Source: JAGOEF01 sp029564465 (lineage in GTDB: Bacteria > Bacteroidota > Bacteroidia > Bacteroidales > ML635J-15). From it: a stretch of DNA of 64,000 nt. Below the pieces are notes generated by a model that was not told where the DNA came from, did no database searches, and worked only from the letters and a program-made list of their open reading frames with translations. The number at the start of each line of letters is the position of its first letter. The first letter of the stretch is position 1. The stretch is taken from contig JAKQPY010000056.1 in NCBI GenBank assembly GCA_029564465.1, forward strand, positions 1 to 64,000, read 5' to 3'. The translations under genes were made by a program, and so were the position numbers. Positions 28,187 through 36,587 of this stretch are shown here, in pieces.

Positions 28187-29128
28187 ATGGCCTATAAATG
28201 GATAGCAAAAGCTGTGGTTCAGAAGGTAATCAGTTTTATGCCTTATCGCGAAAAACTGAATTATCTTTTCCAGCGATATGTTACACATGGCGTTGAATTA
28301 AACGATATTTATTTTGGCTATAAAATTCAAGCAGCCTCCGACCACGTAAAATATATGCGTAAATATGCACCCGAAGGTATATTGTGCAATCAGGCTGTGC
28401 TTGAGCTGGGCACAGGATGGTATCCTGTTATCCCTATCTCAATGTATCTAAGCGGGGCATTATCGGTTACCTCAATCGATATCAGGCAGTGGATGAATAA
28501 AAAGTCGATTTTAACCTGTATCGACAAATTTATTGAATGGCGCGATTCGGGCAAACTCGATAATTATCTGAAAGTAATTAACGATGAGCGATGGAATACC
28601 CTAATTGAAATATCTGATCGTCGCGAAGAGCTTACCGAAGAACAAATCTTAGATGTACTTAGGTTCAGGACAATGGTTACCGATGCGAGGAACACCGGTT
28701 TGCCGGCACGCAGTTTCGACTTAATTTGCTCAAACAATACGTTTGAACACATTTATCCCGCAGTTCTAGAAAACATTCTGATAGAGTTTAAACGCTTACT
28801 GAAACCCGGTGGAATAATGAGCCACCACATTGATATGTCCGATCATTTTGCCCATTTCGACACATCGATTACCATTTATAATTTTCTGAAATTTTCATCG
28901 CGGCGATGGAAAACTATTGATAACCGGATACAACCGCAAAACCGCCTGCGTTTTGTCGATTTTAAAGAAATGTATAAAAACCTCGGGATTCCGGTTACCG
29001 AAGAAGTTATTTGGGAGGGCAGCCGCGAACAGCTTAGCTTGTTGAAACTTGCCCCGGAATTTAATCGATACACCCGAGATGAGTTGGCGGTTTCGCATGC
29101 CTATTTGGTGAGTAAATTTCCTGATTAA
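28187..29128 (+). CDS. SAM-dependent methyltransferase
   Basis: Soluble class I methyltransferase of 313 residues. Motif I is VLELGTGWYPVIP (71-83), and the post-motif acidic strand is VTSIDIRQW. FDLICSNNTFEHIYP contains the conserved FEH segment, followed by LLKPGGIMSHHID. An N-terminal extension of about 60 residues and a helical insertion (about 115-165) precede the FDLICSN region. This layout is common in methyltransferases acting on sugars or lipids, but the substrate is unknown. It has its own promoter and may be co-transcribed with the small membrane protein 20 bp downstream. Confidence 0.85.
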   Translation: MAYKWIAKAVVQKVISFMPYREKLNYLFQRYVTHGVELNDIYFGYKIQAASDHVKYMRKYAPEGILCNQAVLELGTGWYPVIPISMYLSGALSVTSIDIRQWMNKKSILTCIDKFIEWRDSGKLDNYLKVINDERWNTLIEISDRREELTEEQILDVLRFRTMVTDARNTGLPARSFDLICSNNTFEHIYPAVLENILIEFKRLLKPGGIMSHHIDMSDHFAHFDTSITIYNFLKFSSRRWKTIDNRIQPQNRLRFVDFKEMYKNLGIPVTEEVIWEGSREQLSLLKLAPEFNRYTRDELAVSHAYLVSKFPD

Positions 29129-29148
29129 ACAATATAATATTTCATACT

Positions 29149-29517
29149 ATGAAAGGCATTCTGACCATTGTGTTGCTGATATGCTCCAATGTCTTTATGA
29201 CACTGGCTTGGTACGGCCATTTAAAATTTGCCGAAATGAAGTGGTTCAGTAAATTGGGTATCGTGTCAATTGTATTGATTAGTTGGGGCATTGCACTTTT
29301 TGAATATTGTTTTCAGGTTCCGGCCAACCGGATTGGTTATGCAGGCAATGGCGGACCTTTCAATATGTTTCAGTTAAAAGTGATACAGGAAGTAATTACC
29401 CTTCTGGTTTTTACTTTTTTTACCCTTTTGGTTTTTAAAACAGAAACACTGCGAACCAACCACATCATTGGCTTTGTATTTCTAATTCTTGCTGTTTATT
29501 TTATTTTTAAAAAATAA
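29149..29517 (+). CDS. DMT-superfamily small membrane protein (DUF486)
   Basis: A 122-residue integral membrane protein with four hydrophobic helices (about 2-20, 35-52, 72-94, 101-119). Sequence landmarks are MTLAWYGHLKF, WGIALFEYCFQVPANRIGY and FNMFQLKVIQEVITL, which are the DUF486 family signature. The family is related to small multidrug-resistance-type transporters, but no substrate is known. Its stop codon abuts that of the convergent OsmC gene, leaving no intergenic space. Confidence 0.88.
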   Translation: MKGILTIVLLICSNVFMTLAWYGHLKFAEMKWFSKLGIVSIVLISWGIALFEYCFQVPANRIGYAGNGGPFNMFQLKVIQEVITLLVFTFFTLLVFKTETLRTNHIIGFVFLILAVYFIFKK

Positions 29518-29949
29518 TCAGGCAATAATTTCTCCGTTAATTATTATTTCAAAGCTCAGTTCCATCGCCTTGCGATACACAGCACTTACTCCGCAATATT
29601 GCTCTTCCGATAATTGTACTGCTCGTTTGACCTTATCGGGTGGTATATTGTTACCGGTTAGCAAATAAATCACTTTCATGGCTGTATAATGCTTCGGGTG
29701 GTCTTCGGTGAGCACCGATTCAATTTTCACCTGAAAACTGTCGGGGTAAATTCTCATTTTGCGCAAAATAGAGATTACATCCATGCCCGTACAACCTGCC
29801 AAAGCAACCATCATAAGTGGCTTGGGACGGGGTCCCAGATTCTGCCCACCGAATTCTTCCGATGCGTCAATGTTTATTATGTGTCCGTTTACATGGGACG
29901 AGAACGACATGTTTTCGTTCCATTCCAGTACAATAGAGTCCGTAGCCAT
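29518..29949 (-). CDS. OsmC/Ohr family protein
   Basis: A 143-residue thiol peroxidase-like protein. The family cysteines are both present: Cys53 in ALAGCTGMD and Cys119 in EEQYCGVSAVY. Family members reduce organic hydroperoxides. The sequence resembles the general OsmC/YhfA-like branch rather than Ohr, so the substrate is uncertain. It starts 7 bp after the mscS stop and is very likely in the same operon. Confidence 0.9.
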   Translation of the reverse strand: MATDSIVLEWNENMSFSSHVNGHIINIDASEEFGGQNLGPRPKPLMMVALAGCTGMDVISILRKMRIYPDSFQVKIESVLTEDHPKHYTAMKVIYLLTGNNIPPDKVKRAVQLSEEQYCGVSAVYRKAMELSFEIIINGEIIA

Positions 29950-29956
29950 ATAAATT

Positions 29957-30772
29957 TTAGTTTTGGTTTTTAATATGAACGTTCATTTGGGGATAGGGAA
30001 TACTAATGCCTTCTTTAAAGAAATTTTTATAAACCTGCTCATTCATTTCATGATAAACGCCCCAGTAATCTTCGGTTTTCACCCATACCCGTACCACAAT
30101 TTCTACTGCACTTTCTTTTAAAGCATTTACAGCAATAAAATGTTCCGGTTCATCCAGTATTCTGCTATCTTTTGCAATCAACCCGAGCAATACCGCCTTG
30201 GCTTTGTCGTATTCGTTGCCATATCCTATCCCAAATGTCCAGTCAACGCGTCGCAGTGGTTCAGTGGTAAAATTGGTCATCGAACTGGTGGCCAATCCAC
30301 CGTTGGGAATGATGATTGTTTTATTGTCGAAGGTGGTAATGATGGTACTAAATATCTGAATTTCTTTCACTATGCCCAAATATCCCTGTGCCTCGAGTAC
30401 ATCCCCCACTTTAAAAGGCTTCAGCAGTATAATAATTACCCCGCCGGCAAAATTCTGTAGGCTGCCCTGTAAAGCCATACCTATGGCAAGTCCCGCAGCA
30501 CCAAGTATGGCAATAAACGAAGTAACCTCGATGCCCACCATGCCCAGAACACTCACAAACAACAGGGTTTTCAAGGCAATATTGGAGAGGCTGATAAAAA
30601 ACGTTCTCAATTCCTTATTCGTATTGCGCTTATTCATTACCTTGCGCATCGATCGTGTTACCAGTTTTATAATCCACAGTCCCAAAACTAGTACAAGAAT
30701 TGCCCCGAGAACTTTGGGCCCAAAACTGAGGGCGAGATCAATCAGTTTGTCAAAAATTGGTTTTGCATCCAT
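29957..30772 (-). CDS. mscS: Small-conductance mechanosensitive channel MscS
   Basis: Inner-membrane tension-gated channel of 271 residues that relieves osmotic downshock. There are three membrane helices: about 18-38, 57-80, and the pore helix about 85-115 with ILGAAGLAIGMALQGSLQNFAGG, whose Gly/Ala pattern is the MscS signature. The beta domain follows (PFKVGDVLEAQGYLGIVKEI) and then the alpha/beta vestibule, ending ISIPYPQMNVHI. Length and architecture match E. coli MscS. It is followed by the OsmC gene. Confidence 0.96.
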   Translation of the reverse strand: MDAKPIFDKLIDLALSFGPKVLGAILVLVLGLWIIKLVTRSMRKVMNKRNTNKELRTFFISLSNIALKTLLFVSVLGMVGIEVTSFIAILGAAGLAIGMALQGSLQNFAGGVIIILLKPFKVGDVLEAQGYLGIVKEIQIFSTIITTFDNKTIIIPNGGLATSSMTNFTTEPLRRVDWTFGIGYGNEYDKAKAVLLGLIAKDSRILDEPEHFIAVNALKESAVEIVVRVWVKTEDYWGVYHEMNEQVYKNFFKEGISIPYPQMNVHIKNQN

Positions 30773-30815
30773 AATTAATAAATTTTAGAAATAAATTTTT
30801 TATATCGTTATTTGG

Positions 30816-32798
30816 TTATCGCAATTTCCAATCATACGCCGAGTTTTCTTTGCGGGCTGTCGGTTTTTGCCGGCCTCCGGTAATGGTTTCTACTTCCTTA
30901 ATAGAATAATCTTTTATCTCTGAAACAGTAATATGTCCATCATGGTTCAAATCGGCCTGTTTATTTTGCACCCCATTGATAATTGTAAAGGTAAATATAC
31001 CGTTTTTCCATTCGTTCGATTCTATGGCAAAGCCTGTGCCCGCAGCAGCTGCCAATACCATGGTTCCCGTTCCTTTATCGAGTCCAGCGAACATTTCTTT
31101 CATAATGTCGAACGAATTGTATATGCCGGCTCCCGATTTCGAAGGGTTATATTCAATACTGCGGTAGGTGTATTCTTTAACCATGTTGTTCTGTGCAAGT
31201 TGGTTATCAACACTGTCAGTAGCCAAATCAGTAATTTGGATGTCATCGCTAACAGCTTCTTTGTCAACTTCCCCGCTATGGCAGGCATCTACCAGCAGTA
31301 ACTTGTGCCTGGCTGGAATACTGTCGAGAAAGGTTTCAATTTCATCGAAAGCTATGCCTTTCAAATCAGGCTTTTCGAAGTCGATATCGCTGGTAGCATA
31401 ATAAAAATTCTGATCTTCGTTCAGCAAGCCGTGACCCGAAAAGAAAACAATGACCCTGTCGTTGGGTTTTGTGGAAAGAATTTTTGATTTTAAATTAAAG
31501 AAATTTTCACGTGTAGCAGCGCTGTCGAACAATGTATCAATTTCGATGTGCCCAAAGTTTTTGATTATAGATTTGTTTTTTAAAAACATACGGGTTAGGT
31601 CACGCCCGTCTTTTACGGCGTACTTCAGGTTGATGGCTGGGTCGTGATAATCAGAAACACTAACAACAATAAAATACAGGTTGGGTTTTTCGGTTTTAAC
31701 CGGAATATAATCAATTACCAGATTTTCTTTTCTCGACTCGGCTGCATTGCTGTTTATGCATGAAACCTGAATGCTGTTTTTTCCGAGTATCAGGCTGACC
31801 GGTACTGTGAGTTCTATGTTGCCGGTTTGATTACTTCGGTAACTGAGACCATTTCTGCCATATATCGGTACATCGTTTGCCCAGATTTGTATTCTGTCGA
31901 TGTTATATCGGTTGTCCCATGCTTTTATTTTCAGTACAATGCTGTCGTCGGTGGTGCTTAGGGGACATTCCGAAAGATTTGTGATTTCAATTTCGGGCGT
32001 ATGCCATTCCGGCGAAAACATGCTTTCGGAGAAACCTATTTTCTGCAAGCGTTTTTCGTATGCCTTACGATACAAATCGATGGTTTTTTGGTCAACAAAC
32101 CCAAGTCTTTCGAGAACGATGTCTGGGCGATTAAACTGTATGTCGAACTGATCGGCTGAATATAAATCATATCCCAGCTTAAAGCCAATAGCATTCATGT
32201 TGTTCTTCGATGTGAGATAATAATTGTCGTCGGTAATAGCTATTTTATCGTTTTTACCAATGGGAATAATGCTGATTATCAGTTCACCCGTTGTTGTGTT
32301 CCAAAGTTTTACTGACGCATCATCACCGGTTGATGCCACTATGTTCCTGTAAGGATGAAAAGCAATGCAGTTAATCGCGGCAGTATGTCCAGTGCATACA
32401 GCTTTTTGAACTATTTTATCTTCTGATATCTCGAATAATACAAGATCGTTTTGACTGGAGGCAATGGCCAGCTGATTGCTTTTATTATTGAATGTGGCTT
32501 GTGTTGCTTCGATTCTATAGGTAAATAGAGATGTGTTTTTATAGAAATCGTACAAATAAATTATGCCAGAACTTAATATAACTCCGACTGAATCGTTGCA
32601 CATCACCGCTTTATTGGCTTTGAAAGGTAGTGATATGCTGCTTTGATAAATTTTCTTATTGTTGCTAACCAGCCAATAGCAAATGCTGTCGGTACCATCA
32701 AAACTGACAAAAACCGTATCGGAAATAAACAATACGTCAGTTACCTGATTTGCGTGATGAATCAAAGTTTTTTTCCATGGTTTCGCAATATTGTTCAC
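30816..32798 (-). CDS. Caspase-like peptidase (C14) domain half of a WD40-caspase protein
   Basis: An open frame of 660 residues. WD40 repeats continue in the N-terminal part (about 1-175; e.g. CTGHTAAINCIAFHPYRN ... KLWNTTTGEL). A linker and Ig-like region (about 265-365) follow, then the caspase fold (about 373-610) with the catalytic dyad His456 (FFSGHGLL) and Cys506 (LLVDACHSGE). Near the C-terminus D616-x-N-x-D-G-x-I-x3-E627 is a complete EF-hand calcium loop. The only start is a GTG in the middle of a propeller strand and there is no signal peptide, so it is not an independent gene. It is the continuation of the upstream WD40 gene in another frame. Confidence 0.85.
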   Translation of the reverse strand: MNNIAKPWKKTLIHHANQVTDVLFISDTVFVSFDGTDSICYWLVSNNKKIYQSSISLPFKANKAVMCNDSVGVILSSGIIYLYDFYKNTSLFTYRIEATQATFNNKSNQLAIASSQNDLVLFEISEDKIVQKAVCTGHTAAINCIAFHPYRNIVASTGDDASVKLWNTTTGELIISIIPIGKNDKIAITDDNYYLTSKNNMNAIGFKLGYDLYSADQFDIQFNRPDIVLERLGFVDQKTIDLYRKAYEKRLQKIGFSESMFSPEWHTPEIEITNLSECPLSTTDDSIVLKIKAWDNRYNIDRIQIWANDVPIYGRNGLSYRSNQTGNIELTVPVSLILGKNSIQVSCINSNAAESRKENLVIDYIPVKTEKPNLYFIVVSVSDYHDPAINLKYAVKDGRDLTRMFLKNKSIIKNFGHIEIDTLFDSAATRENFFNLKSKILSTKPNDRVIVFFSGHGLLNEDQNFYYATSDIDFEKPDLKGIAFDEIETFLDSIPARHKLLLVDACHSGEVDKEAVSDDIQITDLATDSVDNQLAQNNMVKEYTYRSIEYNPSKSGAGIYNSFDIMKEMFAGLDKGTGTMVLAAAAGTGFAIESNEWKNGIFTFTIINGVQNKQADLNHDGHITVSEIKDYSIKEVETITGGRQKPTARKENSAYDWKLR

Positions 32799-32814
32799 TG
32801 TAATGATACCGTTT

Positions 32815-33930
32815 TCATAACCGGCTGCAAAAAGGCTCCCCTTCGAATTGCAACCTGTGCAGCTTATCGGGTTGGGGGGGGGACAACGGAAATAACCCCA
32901 GAACTTTTTCGTACATTAAGTTTCTGAATTTTCGATATACAGAATTGGTCTCGGTTATTTTTAGGTATTGTTCGCTCTTCGACTTGATGATGCGGTTGTC
33001 TTCGCCGGCTGAAAAATAGCTGAGCGTATCGGGTAGCGAAGAAACCGAAACAATACCATGTTTATGGACACGGGTAGTTGTCGATTGTAGGTCAGCACTG
33101 TACAGGTCGATGGTTTTAATGTCGCCCAGTTCGTTTCCTAACATCAAATAGCGTCCCGATGCATCAAAATTAATGGAACGGTTTCGAAACGACTTGGCAG
33201 CAAGCCGTTTTTCTTCGAAAAGCTTATGAGTGTTCCAAATAATTATGGATCGGTCAGAACTCGCTGATGCAAAATTTGTTTCATCAGGGTTAAAAACTAT
33301 GTCGTTCACATCTGAATTGTGCCGGTTCAGATAGCTGAGTTTCTTACCCGAATTGCTGCGTATTTTTTTTCCGTTATCGGCACTATATAAATATATTTTA
33401 CCATCGCTATTGGCCCCCAGCAGTAAATTGTTTTTTTCGGAAATACCCGTAGCATTAAAAACATCGGTGAAGTATTCACACGACCGTTTGTATTTTGTTT
33501 TGTTGGTTCCAGTCTCCCTGTTGATGAGTTTATTCCCTTCGGCAGTAACTACTAAATAATTTGCTACATGGCATTGATTCCTAATTCTGGTTTTCTGAAG
33601 AACTATGGTGCTGTCTTTTGTTTTTAGGGTTCCAATATCCCAAACTTTTACCAATCCCTGATTGCCAATTATCAATCGTCGGTTGTTGTCGGTAAAGTAC
33701 ATCGATTTTACTTCTTGGTCAAATAACAGCGAACACATTTGTTTCCCAAGCAACACATTCCATACAATTATTTTTTTGTCGCTGCCATAGCTGGCCAGTA
33801 ATTTACCATCGGTTGAATAGCACAGCAATTCAATGCTACCTGTATGACCGCTTTGCACAATCAAATCTACTGGTTGAGCCAGCAGCAGAACCGGCATAAT
33901 GAAGAGAAGTATTATCAGAGGCAGCTTCAT
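32815..33930 (-). CDS. Exported WD40 propeller half of the WD40-caspase protein, frameshifted
   Basis: Signal peptide (about 1-18, MKLPLIILLFIMPVLLLAQ) followed by WD40 repeats (SGHTGSIELLCYSTDGKL; KLLASYGSDKKIIVWNV; RHNSDVNDIVFNPDET; RSIIIWNTHK). Residues 1-352 are in the coding frame. The last 19 are out-of-frame sequence after a C9 run. Dropping one base makes the reading continue as NPISCTGCNSKGSLFAAGYENG straight into the caspase frame, giving one protein of about 1037 residues. Its start is 2 bp after the upstream lipoprotein stop. It may be a phase-variable gene, a pseudogene or a sequencing error. Confidence 0.85.
   Translation of the reverse strand: MKLPLIILLFIMPVLLLAQPVDLIVQSGHTGSIELLCYSTDGKLLASYGSDKKIIVWNVLLGKQMCSLLFDQEVKSMYFTDNNRRLIIGNQGLVKVWDIGTLKTKDSTIVLQKTRIRNQCHVANYLVVTAEGNKLINRETGTNKTKYKRSCEYFTDVFNATGISEKNNLLLGANSDGKIYLYSADNGKKIRSNSGKKLSYLNRHNSDVNDIVFNPDETNFASASSDRSIIIWNTHKLFEEKRLAAKSFRNRSINFDASGRYLMLGNELGDIKTIDLYSADLQSTTTRVHKHGIVSVSSLPDTLSYFSAGEDNRIIKSKSEQYLKITETNSVYRKFRNLMYEKVLGLFPLSPPQPDKLHRLQFEGEPFCSRL
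32874..32882. repeat. Nine-base G/C homopolymer at the frame switch
   Basis: Plus strand G9 (C9 in the coding strand), exactly where the WD40 frame and the caspase frame meet. The two frames differ by one base, so eight (or eleven) bases would fuse them. Tracts of this length are known sites of slipped-strand mispairing and also of sequencing error. Confidence 0.95.
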
Positions 33931-33932
33931 AA

Positions 33933-34985
33933 CTATAGGCTAAGTCGGTAGTAAAATTTCAGGGGATTATTTATCACAATGTTCCCCGATGCATCGGTGT
34001 ATCGCACATAAAAATCGGGGCGAAGGTAAAAACCGTTGTAAAAATTCAGATTACGTTTTACTTTCAGATGGATGCGGTACAAATGCACGTTTTTCTGTAA
34101 TATTCGGTCGAGCGATGCTATTATCAACGGGCCTTTATTTTCCATTTCGGTGTAGAAAAACGAACTGGTTTCCATGAGAAAGCCTCCGGTTCTTGAACAA
34201 ATATCAGCAAACAGGGGTGCATGGTATCCAATCGATATAATGTTAATGCTGATGTTCCGGTTGAGTGCACTGTCAATTAGCTTATTCGCATTTAACCCAT
34301 AAGAATCATCAATGTTGTATGTGTAAACGGTAACGAAACGTTGTTCATTTACAGCAAAAGTATCTATGTATCGCATCATGCTCATGCAAGCATCATAGAT
34401 GTTGGAACTTCCGGATAGCTCTTCGGTATTTATTTCGGATTCCATAATTAGCTTTTCATGATATGTGCCTCCGAAAGGATTTCCAGTGCTGTCGGTAAAA
34501 ATTTTATAATTGTTAATTGTGCTGCTGTTACGCGCAAAATAAGCAATCGACACCTGATTAAGATTGTTCCTACTGCTTTCAGTAAAGAAACGGTTCACAG
34601 CCCGGACTCTGAAATTAAAAGCATCGAGGTATAGGGGCGATTCGCTTTGGTTAATCAGCAAAATGTTAGAGTAGGGTAGAGAATTGTCAACAAATAGGCG
34701 CTCAATACTATCGATTTCGAAAAAAACACTACTTGTGCTTTCGATGTGAAATGCTGAATCGGGAATTAAAGTAAAATCCTTACAATCTTCAGTAATAGCA
34801 GCCACATCTATTTCGAGCATCATCTCGTTGTTGGTTTTCCATTCAAGCTGTGTGCCCATAACAAATGCTGTCGGCAAACCCGGTGTTTTTCTTGGTTCAG
34901 GGGCACCGCGATCACAGGAACCGAAATAAATGGCTATGGAAGTGCATCCAATCAGTATTATAATATTTCTGAAAACGGTTCTCAT
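33933..34985 (-). CDS. VWA-domain lipoprotein of the caspase operon
   Basis: A 350-residue lipoprotein with lipobox FGSC (Cys24). Residues about 107-300 read as a von Willebrand A fold. The first strand with the metal-site motif is ILLINQSESP (residues 109-117), the helper loop is GSSNIYDA (192-199), and the late strand INIISIGYHAPLFADICSRTGG is typical of VWA ends. The MIDAS Asp is replaced by Asn (NQSES for DxSxS) and the helper Thr by Ser, so metal binding may be altered. It overlaps the upstream barrel stop by one base and precedes the WD40 start by 2 bp, implying coordinated expression of all four gene products. Confidence 0.75.
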   Translation of the reverse strand: MRTVFRNIIILIGCTSIAIYFGSCDRGAPEPRKTPGLPTAFVMGTQLEWKTNNEMMLEIDVAAITEDCKDFTLIPDSAFHIESTSSVFFEIDSIERLFVDNSLPYSNILLINQSESPLYLDAFNFRVRAVNRFFTESSRNNLNQVSIAYFARNSSTINNYKIFTDSTGNPFGGTYHEKLIMESEINTEELSGSSNIYDACMSMMRYIDTFAVNEQRFVTVYTYNIDDSYGLNANKLIDSALNRNISINIISIGYHAPLFADICSRTGGFLMETSSFFYTEMENKGPLIIASLDRILQKNVHLYRIHLKVKRNLNFYNGFYLRPDFYVRYTDASGNIVINNPLKFYYRLSL

Positions 34986-35701
34986 TAATAATATATAAAG
35001 CTGTGTTTCTTCATTTTCTGAAACGACAAGGTTTCGTTGTAATGAAACGAAATGCTGTAAGTTGAAACATCCAGACGGTTTGCTTCACTGTCGATTCTTT
35101 TTTCGAAACGTACCGAAATCATGGTTTTGTTGATATTCCAACCGATTCCCCCGATTATTCTCCAATATGCCTTATTGTTGTATACAATTCCATATAACTC
35201 GTGTATGTCGCTGTATCGATACCCCCAACCTGCATCGTTCCACACCGAGCCATCTTCGATATTCGTGTTTGCAAACACATAACATCCTCCGGCATAAAGC
35301 GATATGAAATTTGTACCGCTGGTAATCTTCATTCCTAGGAAAACAGGCGTTTCCAGTGCTGTTTCATATACAGTCAGAGTTTGTTTGCTCCCAAGAAAAC
35401 TAAGAGTTAGGTTACTTGCCCGCATCGAAGGACTTAGCTCGGTACCCATAAAAAATCTGGCATATTCCAGTTGAAAATATAAACCCAACTGACCGCCAAA
35501 AATCGGGCGGTGCGATTTACTCCCTTTCTCGGTGACCGTTCCGAAAACATTGTATGAGTAGATTGGGAAAATATAATCATCCTGAAATTTGGTTTCTCCC
35601 CAAAAAGTGAATCCTATATGTTGCCCCATACTGAAACGCTGTGCCTGTAATCCCAGGCAAAAAGAGGAGAGAAATAATATTGTTAGCGCAAATCTCACCA
35701 T
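34985..35701 (-). CDS. Outer-membrane beta-barrel protein B of the caspase operon
   Basis: Exported 238-residue protein with a signal peptide (about 1-20, ending GLQAQ). Strand-rich segments such as GGQLGLYFQLEYARFFMGTELS, VFLGMKITSG and WRIIGGIGWNINKTMISVRFEKR support an 8- to 12-strand outer-membrane barrel. No named family was recognised. It overlaps the preceding gene by 7 bp and the following lipoprotein gene by 1 bp. Confidence 0.7.
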   Translation of the reverse strand: MVRFALTILFLSSFCLGLQAQRFSMGQHIGFTFWGETKFQDDYIFPIYSYNVFGTVTEKGSKSHRPIFGGQLGLYFQLEYARFFMGTELSPSMRASNLTLSFLGSKQTLTVYETALETPVFLGMKITSGTNFISLYAGGCYVFANTNIEDGSVWNDAGWGYRYSDIHELYGIVYNNKAYWRIIGGIGWNINKTMISVRFEKRIDSEANRLDVSTYSISFHYNETLSFQKMKKHSFIYY

Positions 35702-36369
35702 TTTCGGGGCCTGAATGAATAATTAATTTGGAAAAAAAGGAGCGCGTCATCAAAATCCTGAAAATTGTCTCGATTTCTGACAGGCCAGAATTCATAGGCT
35801 TCCTGCATGGTTCCTTGTAAACCAATATTAAAAGCCAGTTTATCGATACGCACCTGAATCAGATGAAACCGCATATACAGCCTGTAATAATCCGACTGTA
35901 AATCATCTTCAAACATCAGTTCAATTTTATTTATGAAGTTGACATAACCCCACCAAAGTCCGCTTTTATGTCCGACAAACACCTTTGCTTTATGACACCG
36001 GTTGGGAACGAATTCGTAGCCTATACCGTAGTAAACTCCATAACCGAAGTTATTCACCGATTTAAAGAAATCGGAATGTGATTGCTGCGTGCACATGAAT
36101 CGGCTGATATCGATACCAAAACCATAGTTATAGCGGCCTCCGCCGAGATTCCCCGATGTTTCGGAACCTTCTTCCGGTTTCGAATCGAGGCTTACTATAG
36201 CATTCAGGTCTATTTCGAATACAGCTTTCCTGTTGTAGTCAATCATGCGATTATCGTATCGAAAAAACTCTTTCCCATCCAGTAGAATCGATTGTTGCGC
36301 AATGGAATTGCTAATACCGACAACCAGTATCAATGTTACAAGAAATGTTATGTAAGAGTATTTTTTCAT
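35695..36369 (-). CDS. Outer-membrane-like protein A, first gene of the caspase operon
   Basis: Exported 224-residue protein. The ATG at 36369 gives a proper signal peptide (MKKYSYITFLVTLILVVGIS, cleaved after NSIAQ); an upstream in-frame start at 36465 would add 32 unlikely residues. The mature part has glycine- and tyrosine-rich strands (GGGRYNYGFGIDISRF; FGYGVYYGIGYEF; FFQINYSFRPRKW) suggesting a barrel. No named family was recognised. It is divergent from the T9SS gene at 36588; the 218 bp between them is A+T-rich. Confidence 0.68.
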   Translation of the reverse strand: MKKYSYITFLVTLILVVGISNSIAQQSILLDGKEFFRYDNRMIDYNRKAVFEIDLNAIVSLDSKPEEGSETSGNLGGGRYNYGFGIDISRFMCTQQSHSDFFKSVNNFGYGVYYGIGYEFVPNRCHKAKVFVGHKSGLWWGYVNFINKIELMFEDDLQSDYYRLYMRFHLIQVRIDKLAFNIGLQGTMQEAYEFWPVRNRDNFQDFDDALLFFQINYSFRPRKW

Positions 36370-36587
36370 GCACTTTCCACAGGTAAAAATAATAATTAAT
36401 CCGATTGCCCATTCATCCCATACTCCGAATCGATATTGTTTCGTTATGTCCGGCAAATTGTGCACAAAACCAGGTCATACAACCGACTTACGAATTTCTA
36501 TTCATTTTATAATTTTTATCAACAGAGGGTTATCACTTATCGATATTTTTATTATTTTTACCTGAAATTAATTAAAAACACACAATT

